Both the position numbers and the translations under genes were made by a program. Positions 55,214-64,000 of a stretch of DNA of 64,000 nt are shown one piece after another. The number at the start of each line of letters is the position of its first letter. The first letter of the stretch is position 1. This DNA comes from Haliclona indistincta (lineage: Eukaryota; Porifera; Demospongiae; Haplosclerida; Chalinidae). Under the pieces are notes generated by a model, which was not told the DNA's origin, did no database searches, and saw nothing but the letters and a program-made list of their open reading frames with translations. The DNA lies in assembly GCA_964017065.1 (NCBI GenBank), contig OZ024791.1, forward strand, positions 6,252,547 through 6,316,546, in the 5' to 3' direction.

Positions 55214-56340
55214 TTACTTAACATAAATTTCGACACGTTCCAGTCCAATCTTTTCATCGTTACTGTGTTGATCAAGACAGACTCTTATCAAGATACCATC
55301 ATCACTAGGGTTCAGCATGTTCCTGTTGAACCATGGCAAGCTAGTACTGGTACAACATGGTCCTTCAGTCCCTCGACATAGCATACCATCCCATAGAGGA
55401 TCATCGGTAATCCATCCTGGTAGATTTTGAACAGGATCACCTGAAACACCAGCCTCACAGTAGTAGTCACTACCCACGTATGAAGGGACATTGCCTGGGA
55501 CACCGTTAGTGTTGCAAGGACAAGCTGAGTTTACATGGTTTGCACCATCTTCTGACAAACCAGCAGCATATGTCCATAGATGATTTGGTGGAGTACCATA
55601 GGTTATGGAGACACCATCAACATAGTTACCACTCAGTGGTTCAGAGGATGTTCGACCAGTTGATCCAAAAGCATCTGGTGTATTGAATGCATATCCACGT
55701 ACAAATCCACACACTTGTGTGTAGTTGTGTCCAAAGTTTTCTGTGTTTATTCCAGTACATCCAGCAGCTGTATTACTATGAATACAGAACCTGATACCAT
55801 TTTGTGTTGTTGGATGAAAGCCAGTAGGACACTGACTGGATGGATCGGTCATGTTTAATCGAAACACTCTTGTCCAGCCTCCCTCTCCTCCACAGTTGGC
55901 TCCCTCCATGTCACAGTAGACCTGCACTAGTCCACCATTAGCAGTCTGGATCTGATAGAAGCCTGAAGAGGTTGATTGGTTGCAGCGAAGGATATCCATG
56001 CATGCATTCAAAGAAGTGCACTGTAGAAGCAATACCATTATAGGCAATGACACAACTCATGGTCATAATACTCACTTTGTTCATCAAGAGATTACAGTGC
56101 TGTGGTAGTAGAGATCCTGGATTAGTCAAACTGTGTGCTCTGCAAGCAGCTATAGTAAGAGGTCTGTCACAGAAAGAACTTCCTTGAAAATTACACTCCC
56201 TTTGACCTGAAAATTGCATGATTTGAATTGTTCATCACTAAAAGTTCTTAATATATACCTTTAGCAGCTGTAAACCACAATAAAAGAAGCGCAAAGGATA
56301 AAACACAACATATTGCCATTCTTTGATACCTTGTTACCAT
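55214..56340 (-). CDS. Secreted fibrinogen/intelectin-like protein, array copy 2
   Basis: Same three-exon plan as copy 1. The signal peptide (MVTRYQRMAICCVLSFALLL, then LWFTAAK) starts at 56340; an internal in-frame ATG at 56319 would also leave a good signal. Exon 2 carries QRECNFQGSSFCDRPLTIAA. The large exon (55214-56014) reads CTSLNACMDILRCNQSTSSG to VEIYVK with no interruptions. All the Cys of copy 1 are kept. Compared with copy 1, differences concentrate in the HVNSACPCNTNG and GDPVQNLPGWITDD loops. Appears functional. Confidence 0.83.
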
Positions 56341-57142
56341 TCAACAATAGTAGTGAAATGATATTTTGTCGATGGGCAAATGCTTTTATACTTTTTCATC
56401 CTAAAAATACGGAGGTAACCTTATTCATCATCAGACATGTACTGGTACTGGATAAGCCCTGACAGCTATGTGTTTTCAAAACATCATTATTTAAATATCT
56501 AATGTGACAGCTAAGAAATCCAAAAGCACATTAATGCAATTGTTGCATCGATTAATGAAACAGTAACATGCTATGCAAACTTACAAAGGTGGAAGTTATG
56601 GCGATTACATGTGCATACGTTATTGGGAATCACAGTAACATAGCAACCATAGATTGTTTATACTTAAAACTGCTACGAAAGTACTCCAACATGCATATAC
56701 CCTTCAGCGTCTGGGGGCTGCACCCTCAGACCCCCTGCATTGATACGTTTAACAGTCCCCCATATAAAAAAATTTACGTGGAAGGATTATGTTCTTTCAT
56801 TTGATTACACAAAACACAGGTCTATAATAGCAATAGCAACAACAGTAATGTGCTGGTAATAATGATTTAACTGAAGCCTGATTGAAAAATTCTACAGACA
56901 GATGCTACATGTAACCTATACGTAATCACTGTGGTCAGCCAAAAAACAACCATACCATTTAAAATAATTTTTTTTATCTCTCAATATTATTGCTGAAAGT
57001 TCCCATCTTGCATTTTGCAGTATTTATTTATTTTGCATCATAGTAAAAAAATTATCTTTGGCTAAAACATAACAATAACAACTTTTACTAATAGACAATG
57101 ACACATTGCTGCAGTAACATAGCAACACATTATAATGGTTCA
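56341..57142. other. Spacer between array copies 2 and 3
   Basis: The right part (about 56940-57140) is near-identical to 62885-63090, the 3' flank of copy 5. The left part (56341-56820) is near-identical to 58255-58920, the 5' flank of copy 3. It includes a GC-rich imperfect palindrome (CTGGGGGCTGCACCCTCAG, about 56711-56729). No gene seen. Confidence 0.65.
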
Positions 57143-58254
57143 TTATTTAATGTAGATTTCAACACGTTCCAGTTCAATGTCTTCATTACTGCTTGGTTCG
57201 TTAAGGCATACTCTTAGCAAGATATCAAAAATTGTAGGTTTCAGCATGATCCTGTTGAACCAGGGCAAGCTAGTGCTTGTACAACATGGTCCTTCGGCCC
57301 CTCGACACAGAATACCATCCCACAGAGCGTCGTCAGTATACCATCTTGATTGAGGAGTACCTGATATACCAGCCTCACAGTAGTAGTTGCTGCCCACATA
57401 TGAAGGGATACTGCTTGGGACACCATTAGTGTTACAAGGACAAGCAATGGTGCCTCCTACAGTTTCTGACCAACCAGCGACGTATGTCCATAGATGATTT
57501 AATGGAGTACCATAGGTTATGGAGACACCATCAACATAGTTACCACTCAGTGGTTCAGAGGATGTTCGGCCATATGCATAAAATGCATCTGGTGTATTGT
57601 ATGCATACCCACGTACAAATCCACACACTTGTGTGTAGTTGTGTCCAAAGTTTTCTGTGTTTATTCCAGTACATCCAGCAGCTGTATTACTACGAATGCA
57701 GAACCTGATACCATTTTGTGTTGTTAGACTAAAGCCTGTAGGACACTGACTGGATGGATCAGTCATGTATAATCGAAATACTCTTGTCCAGCCTCCCTCT
57801 CCTCCACAGTTGGCTCCCTCCATGTCACAGTAGACCTGCGCTTGTCCACTATTAGCAGTCTGGATCTGATAGAAGCCTGAAGAGGCTGATGGGTTACAGC
57901 GAAGAATATCCATGCATGTATTCAAAGAAGTGCACTGTAGAAGCAATACCATTATAGGCAATGACACAACTCATGGTCATAATACTCACTTTGTTCATCA
58001 AGAGATTACAGTGCTGTGGTAGTAGTGATCCTGGACTGGTCAAACTGTGTGCTCTACAAGCAGCTATAGTAAGAGGTCTGTCACAGTCAGAACTTGCTTG
58101 AAAATTACACTCCCTTTGACCTGAAAATTGCATGATTTGAATTGTTCATCACTAAAAGTTCTTAATATATACCTTTAGCAGCTGTAAACCACAATAAAAG
58201 AAGCGCAAAGGATAAAACACAACATGTTGCCATTCTTTGATATCCTGTTACCAT
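57143..58254 (-). CDS. Secreted fibrinogen/intelectin-like protein, array copy 3
   Basis: The signal peptide starts at 58254 (MVTGYQRMATCCVLSFALLL), exon 2 has QRECNFQASSDCDRPLTIAA, and the large exon (57143 to about 57928) is intact. It differs from copies 1 and 2 by a shorter loop (GWSETVGGTIACPCNTNG), SGTPQSRWYTDD, and a divergent end (PTIFDILLRVCLNEPSSNED). The last feature is shared with copy 5, so copies 3 and 5 form one subgroup. The start-to-start spacing to copy 2 is 1.9 kb, equal to the apparent duplication unit. Appears functional. Confidence 0.83.
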
Positions 58255-59391
58255 TCAACAATAGTAGTGAAATGATATTTTGTTGATGGGCAAATGCTTT
58301 TATAGTTTCATCCTAAAAATATGGAGGTAACCTTATTCATCATCAGACATGTACTGGTACTGGATAAGCCCTGACAGCTATGTGTTTTCAAAACATCACT
58401 ATTTAAATACCTAATGTGACAGCTAAGAAATCCAAAAGCACATTAATGCAATTTTTGCATCGATTAATGAAACAGTGACTTGCTATGCAAACTTACAAAG
58501 GTGGAAGTTATGGCGATTACATGTGCATAAGTTGTTAAGAATCACAGTAACATAGCAACCATAGATTATTTATACTACAGGTACAGTCACTATGTAGCGG
58601 GTTTTAGTATAGTTAGAACGAACGTGGTCAGCTCTTACATGTGCCTCTGAAGGCATGGCCATACCCAGGGGTGCAGACCTTTTAAAGGAAAAATTATTGG
58701 TACAATAATGCGGTATTATAGAACATACAGTAACATCATTAACATAATTATGCTAAAACTGCTACGGAAGTACTCCAACATGCATATACCCTTTGGCGTC
58801 TGGGGGCTGCGCCCTCAGACTCCTACATTGTGTATGTTTACAGTGATGTGCACCCCCTTATAAACACTCTTACGTGGAAGGATTATGTTTCATTTGATCA
58901 CTCAAAACACAGTTCTATATAGCAACAACAACTGTGAAGAGTAAAAAATTTCTCATTGTTTTCTAGAGGAGTGGTCAACTGCATGTTACATATTTATAGT
59001 TCTATAGCTGCTATTACAGGTATGATTATTATCTGGAGTTTGTTGTACATGCTAACTTACCAGTATGGTTCATCGATGTCTTAGATACCACATGTGACTG
59101 GAGTAAGTGATGGTTTTGTAGAGAGCTTATAAACAACTTTTATTTTCCATTTAAAAATATTTTTCTTTTAACCGTGTGGTTGAAAGTTGCTGATTGTCAC
59201 ATACTAAGTCCATACATGTGTGTTGTATTAGAAATGCATGTTTTCATAGTGATGATCAGTGCTGTCAAGCAAACTGTAATACTTAGTAAATAAGCATTAC
59301 CAAATACAGAAGAAATATTGTTAAGGTAATAAATAGCAGTAATAGTTCACAGGAAAATGATCAAAATTTGTTGAAACAACAATAACTTAAT
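58255..59391. other. Spacer between array copies 3 and 4
   Basis: Its first ~650 bp duplicate 56341-56820 with insertions (for example about 58575-58745, absent from the other copy). The remainder, to 59391, is AT-rich without recognisable gene or repeat. The GC-rich palindrome recurs as CTGGGGGCTGCGCCCTCAG at about 58800-58818. Confidence 0.6.
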
Positions 59392-60482
59392 CTATGAATG
59401 ATGGTTTACTAGTGAATAAACAATGCTTTTGGTAACGAGACCAACGATTTCATCAGACGTTGACTGATCAATGAATAGCCTTATCAAGATACTATCATTA
59501 GTAGGGTTCATAATCTTGAACCATGGCAAGCTAGTGGTGTTACAACATGGTCCTTCGCCCCCTCGACACAGCATACCATCCCATAGAGGGTCGTCAGTAT
59601 ACCATGTTGATTGAGCAGTAACTGACATACCACCCTCACAATAGTAATCACCGGCTACATATGAGGGAATGACGGTCGGGTCACCATTACTGCTACAGGG
59701 GCAAGCTTTGTTGTTTTCTAACCAAACAGCAGCATATGTCCATAGATGATTTGGTGGAGTACCATAGGTTATGGAGACACCATCAACATAGTTACCACTC
59801 AGTGGTTCAGAGGATGTTCGGCCATACGCATAAAATGCATCTGGTGTATTGTATGCATATCCACGTACAAATCCACACACTTGCGTGTAGTTGTGTCCAA
59901 AGTTTTCTGTGTTTATTCCAGTACATCCAGCAGCTGTATTACTACGAGTGCAGAACCTGATACCATTTTGTGTTGTTAGACTAAAGCCAGTAGGACACTG
60001 ACTGGATGGATCAGTCATGTTTAATTGAAACACTCTCATCCAGCCTCCCTCTCCTCCACAGTTGGCTCCCTCCATGTCACAGTAGACCTGCACTAGTCCA
60101 CCATTAGCAGTCTGGATCTGATAGTAGCCTGAAGAGGCTGATGGGTTACAGCGAAGGATATCCATGCATGTATTCAAAGGAGGGTTGCACTAAAGACATT
60201 TAAAAATAGTTAGTCCGTTAAACGCAAGTCATGTCAATTTTGCTTACATTTAGCAAGGTGTCACAGTATTGTGGTTTTGCAGATCCTGAATAAACCAAAT
60301 TGTATGCTCTGCAAGCAGCTACATGAAGAGTTCTGTAACAGAACGGACTTCCTTGCGAGTAGCATTCTTTTTGACCTGAATATTAGTGAAGGATTCAAGT
60401 GCAGCTCATTGCATTTGCCCTTACCTTTAACAACAGCAGCACACATTAGAAGTAGAAAAGAAGATTAAACGCTCTGCATCAT
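59392..60482 (-). pseudogene. Secreted fibrinogen/intelectin-like protein, array copy 4, probably inactivated
   Basis: The large exon (59392 to about 60189) and exon 2 (QKECYSQGSPFCYRTLHVAA) are open and keep the family Cys pattern. Exon 1, however, reads MMQSV, then TAA (60465-60467), then SSFLLLMCAAVVKG: a nonsense codon in the signal peptide. Initiation at the downstream ATG (60444-60446) would leave only eight residues before the splice site, too short for a signal peptide. The C-terminus also departs from all the others (VGLVTKSIVYSLVNHHS instead of GLERVEIYVK). Alternatives: an undetected upstream exon supplies a signal, or a sequence error or polymorphism created the TAA. Confidence 0.7.
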
Positions 60483-60849
60483 TATATTTTTACTTGTCCG
60501 TAATTTTTTGTTCTTGTTGAAGAGAACTGGCTTTCTTTGAATAGTCAGGCTGTTGAAGGCTAAAAATTGGTCAAATGCGGAAGAAATTGGTATAGTAGCA
60601 ATTTTGGTATCAAAAGAAGCGGAATGTTTTACTTAGTTACATATACAAAATCCACCTAAATCTACTTTGGGGAAAAATGTTTATGGTTATTTAAAAGCAA
60701 TGAATAAATAAAATATTTTGTGAAAGACTTGTTTGAAAATATGAAATATGTTTGCAAGTCTTCACACAAGAAAATACTTTCTTAGAACAGATTTGTTTGG
60801 ACCATAGTGCACATCTATTGCTGCTGCAGTACTGCAACTTTATTCCGAC

Positions 60850-61250
60850 CAATCAGATGAATACATATATTGTTCTACCATAGTATCACAAGGATCCACG
60901 GTAGATGTTTGACGACAGTAAAAGAGAGACCTACTAAAGACTGCATTAAAGGAGTGGTCTATAGAGTTCCATGTGAATGCGGTGCGGTATATATTGGCGA
61001 GACTGGAAGGAATCTCAAATTGAGATTGTCAGAACACAAGAGATCAGTAAAAAACAAAGACCCTAACAATGGTCTAGCAGTATATGTCAAACTAACGAAT
61101 CACAAAATCATGTGGGATAACGCAGAGGTATTGACGAATGAGCCAAATTGGACAAAGAGAAAGCACTCTACATCAAGAGAACTGCCAAGACTCTAAATCT
61201 AGACCAAGGAAACCAACTTGACACTGTTTGGCGTCTCTCCTCAATGTAGT
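60850..61250 (+). mobile_element. Penelope-like retroelement remnant with GIY-YIG endonuclease domain
   Basis: Reads GVVYRVPCECGAVYIGETGR, then KLRLSEHKRSVKNKDPNNGL and AVYVKLTNHKIMWDNAEVL: the VYxxPC-G-xYIGxTgR...R..EH signature of Penelope-type GIY-YIG domains. The frame shifts at about 61150, after which KALYIKRTAKTLNLDQGNQL, then DTVWRLSSM and a stop continue in another phase. The 3' sequence near 61435-61480 (TGATGAAGATCCTCAGATCA, then AAACGTC) resembles the tail typical of these elements. No reverse transcriptase remains upstream. Degenerate. Confidence 0.75.
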
Positions 61251-61619
61251 TTGTTTATTGTGGTTAATTAAATTAATATTGTTATTCATTTTTTGTTTTT
61301 GTGTTTTTATCTGCTGTATGACATTTCTCCTGTGCACACATACATGCTAACATACTCATCACATGCACACCTCATGCCATACCACCTGGAAGATTGTTAT
61401 TTAAGTTTAGTGTCTTATTTTGTTTTTATAACTGATGAAGATCCTCAGATCAAAACGTCTTATCAATGATTATTGTTTCTGTGCTACGGCAAATAAGCTA
61501 CCACGATACTACCTATAATTTTTACGGACGTAGCAATCAATCTCTACTCTATTGTACAAGATCTTGTTTACAAGATCCTCTGAAAAAACAAGCAACATTT
61601 TCTACTCATAAGAAACAAC

Positions 61620-62245
61620 AAACCATGTAAATTCATTAGTTGCTATGGTGCATGGTAGGAAGATGTAGCTCCTGTGCATAATGAATTGAGTTACTGCTCA
61701 GTGGATGTGCAAGTGCTTGATGTACACTCTTCACATTCAAAGGTATAGTAGATGAGGATACAGTTTTAAAGGTGCCAATATGTCTTGATGCCTGGGTGGA
61801 ATGCCATATGTACATGCAATAGTGTGGTAAAAGTAAGCTCTAACATCAGTTACAACTGCAACTACAGGTCGGTAGCCCACTTCAAAGAGGAGGGGCCAGA
61901 ATTGAATAAGTGTACTAGTACAGAGAAAATGTTACCAAGGGACTATCGAGCAGTGAAGCGACAAAAGGTAGAAGACGCATAGTGCTGAGCAGGGAGTTAT
62001 ACTATTCTTTGCTTCTTAGTATACATTCTTTAAAAAGCATCAAACTCATTAATGCAGTTGCTACGGTGCATAACTGTTTGCAAGTCTTCACACAAGCTTT
62101 CTGAGAACAGATAATGAGATAGAGCATGGGTTGTGTACAATTGCTTAATGAGAATTGCTCAGTGGCTATGCAAGTGCTTGAGATGCACACACATCACATT
62201 CGTAGACAAGAACACAGTTTCCAATGTTTCGAAATGCCCGGGTGG
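61620..62245. repeat. Two diverged tandem units
   Basis: About 61620-61800 and 62040-62245 share ordered blocks: a TTGCTA[TC]GGTGCAT segment, GCTCAGTGG.TATGCAAGTGCTTGA, a CACATTC segment and GGGTGGAAT. Function unknown; no protein recognised. The intervening open frame at 61785-61982 has no recognisable content. Confidence 0.5.
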
Positions 62246-62472
62246 AATTGCAATACTGCTTGGGTGCTGTTTACTGAGTAGAAAAGTGTTGAGCACAGCT
62301 AGTGTAAAATCAGCTAGCTGGGTGTGGCTGCACAGTGTACTTGCTGAAGAGCTTTTATATAATGCTGTTCGCAATTTCTGAATAACGTACTTCATGCATT
62401 GAATACAGGAATCATACAAAATAGTATGTATGTCGATTAATGCCCTCACGTGAGGGCAATAGCTAATACTAA

Positions 62473-62965
62473 ATACTGCAAAATGCGAGATGGGAACTTT
62501 CAGCAACAATAATGAGAGATACAAAAATAATGTTAAATGGTATGATTGTTTTTTTACCACAGTGATTACAAGTAATAAAAACATTTTAACAAAAATGCAA
62601 GAGATTTAGGGTTGGTACATGTATCGAAAAAGTATGGAAAGAAGATTGTGGAAAAAGGAAGTAAACAAGACTGATTTGAAACGAAAAGGATTGTAACAAT
62701 AGCATTGTAATGATACCTCCCTATTAAATTAACCACAACTATCGAAAGCGCATCCTTTTCATTTCAAATCAGTCTTGTTTACTTACCTTTTCCACAATCT
62801 TGTTTCCATACACATATACCAACCCTAAATCTCTTGCATTTTTGTTAAAATGTTTTTATTACTTGTAATCAGTGGTAAAAACAATCGTACCATTTAACAT
62901 TATTTTTATAATAAAGTATCTCTCGTTATTATTGCTGAAAGTACCTATTTTCCATTTTGCAGTAT
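62473..62965. repeat. Fold-back: ~220-bp inverted repeat beside array copy 5
   Basis: The left arm (62473-62694, from ATACTGCAAAATGCGAGATG to AACGAAAAGGATTG) is the reverse complement, with few mismatches and one small indel, of the right arm (about 62749-62965, from CATCCTTTTCATTTCAAATC to CATTTTGCAGTAT). The spacer is about 55 bp. The outer part of the right arm equals 56945-57030 near copy 3, so the palindrome grew from the normal 3' flank of the array unit. Confidence 0.8.
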
Positions 62966-63085
62966 TTGTTAATATTTTGCACCTCAGTAAAAAAATATCT
63001 TTGGCTAAAAAATAACAATAACAACTTTTACTAGTAGACAATGACACATTGCTGCAGTAACATAGCAAAACATTATAATGGTTCA

Positions 63086-64000
63086 TTATTTAATGTAGAT
63101 TTCAACACGTTCCAGTCCAATATCTTCATTACTGCTTGGTTCGTTAAGGCATACTCTTAGCAAGATATCATCAATTGTACGGTTTGGCTTACTCCTGTTA
63201 AACCAAGGCAAGGTAGGGCTGGTACAACATGGTCCTTCGGCCCCTCGACACAGCATACCATCCCACAGAGGATCATCAGTATACCATCTTGATTGAGGAT
63301 TACCTGAAATACCAGCCTCACAGTAGTAGTTGCTGCCCACAAATGAAGGGACACTGCTTCGGACACCATTAGTGTTACAAGGACAAGCAATGGTGCCTCC
63401 TGCAGTTTCTGACCAACCAGCGACGTATGTCCATAGATGATTTGGTGGAGTACCATAGGTTATGGAGACACCATCAACATAGTTACCACTCAGCGGATGA
63501 GAGGATGAACTAGCAAAGGAATCAGGTGACTTGGATGCATATCCACGTACAAATCCACACACTTGTGTGTAGTTGTGTCCAAAGTTTTCTGTGTTTATTC
63601 CATTGCATCCAGCAGCTGTATTACTACGAATGCAGAACCTGATACCATTTTGTATTGTTAGATTAAAGCCAGTAGGACACTGACTGGATGGATCAGTCAT
63701 GTTTAATCGAAACACGCTTGTCCAGCCTCCCTCTCCTCCACAGTTGGCTCCCTCCATGTCACAGTAGACCTGCGCTTGTCCACCATTAGCAGTCTGGATC
63801 TGATAATAGCCTGAAGAGGCTGATGGGTTGCAGCGAAGGATATCCATGCATGTATTCAGTGGACGGTTACACTGCATATGCCATTGTAGAGTTTAAACAC
63901 AATGAACAATGTCTTAGCTCACATTGTTCATCAAGAGATTACAATATTGTGGTAGTAGTGATCCAGTCGAATTGAGTGCTTTACAAGCAGCTATACCCAG
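63086..64000 (-). CDS. Secreted fibrinogen/intelectin-like protein, array copy 5, cut by window edge
   Basis: The large exon (63086 to about 63869) is intact: CNRPLNTCMDILRCNPSASS, GYYQIQTANGGQAQVYCDME, NYVDGVSITYG, DDPLWDGMLCRG and VEIYIK. The linker residue change (CNRPL for CTSLN) is shared in part with copy 4 (CNPPL). The internal loop lacks the GSTGR/YAYGR insert present in others (SPDSFASSSSHPL). Part of exon 2 lies at about 63922-64000; the signal-peptide exon is beyond the window. Partial only because of the window. Confidence 0.8.

Noticed and set aside
57484..59979. Repeated 74-77 codon plus-strand frames within array copies
   Set aside because: Identical antisense shadows of the conserved large exon of each copy.
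61785..61982. 65-codon plus-strand frame in the array spacer
   Set aside because: Lies between two diverged tandem units and matches nothing recognisable.
1..64000. CRISPR array, bacterial operon or prophage
   Set aside because: No regularly spaced repeats; all genes are eukaryotic with GT-AG introns.

Overview
The window is a stretch of a compact animal nuclear genome. The genes have many short introns (often 45-60 bp) with GT-AG ends, intergenic gaps are small, and the gene content is metazoan: an AIP co-chaperone, a BACURD-type KCTD protein, SPPL3, a neuroglobin-like globin, SANBR, and a lineage-expanded secreted fibrinogen/intelectin-like family. AT-rich sequence, very short introns and this secreted family suggest an early-branching animal, most likely a demosponge. 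That placement is inference; no species-specific marker was seen.

Layout: 1-3099 (-) NPEPPS-type M1 aminopeptidase, cut by the window edge; 3261-7735 (-) SPPL3, whose 2.7 kb intron holds an intronless GNAT acetyltransferase gene (4828-5718) among direct repeats, palindromes and a MITE; 7939-10841 (+) SUPT20H/SPT20 with a tRNA-Lys(CTT) in an intron; 10930-12034 (-) AIP; 12105-14093 (+) TBL2; 14326-18150 (+) KCTD10/13/TNFAIP1-type adaptor; 18437-20120 (+) neuroglobin-like globin; a 1.4 kb repeat at 20750-22150; 23049-24117 (-) IFT20; 24323-33109 (+) HFM1 meiotic helicase, with a second copy of the same repeat in an intron; 33251-35616 (-) PNLDC1 piRNA trimmer; 35743-37415 (+) an XRCC1-N-domain protein ending in a UBZ4-type zinc finger; 37681-41228 (-) SANBR; 41410-41976 (+) ARL16; 42086-42718 and 44435-45055 (-) two intronless SNAP29-like SNAREs with pseudogene debris between them; 45208-46680 (-) GOSR1; 46835-47334 (+) POLD4; 47466-49428 (-) TUFM; 51840-53910 (+) EXOSC9.

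From 50.4 kb to the right edge lies a minus-strand array of secreted fibrinogen/intelectin-like genes: four complete copies, a fifth running off the window, and one exon remnant. EXOSC9 sits between copies 1 and 2. The spacers hold a LINE tail, a Penelope-like GIY-YIG remnant, hairpin elements and a roughly 220-bp-arm fold-back. Copy 4 has a stop codon in its signal peptide and looks dead or dying.

Most housekeeping genes alternate strand, giving a run of head-to-head pairs with only 70-335 bp between start codons (probable shared promoters) and tail-to-tail pairs 90-270 bp apart. HFM1 (crossover helicase) and PNLDC1 (piRNA 3' trimming) form a germline-flavoured neighbourhood next to the XRCC1-N/UBZ4 protein. 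Two Golgi/endosomal SNARE types (SNAP29-like, GOSR1) are neighbours whose 3' ends were duplicated together. The strongest candidates for something not previously described are the nested, repeat-flanked GNAT gene, the XRCC1-N/UBZ4 architecture, and the secreted array.
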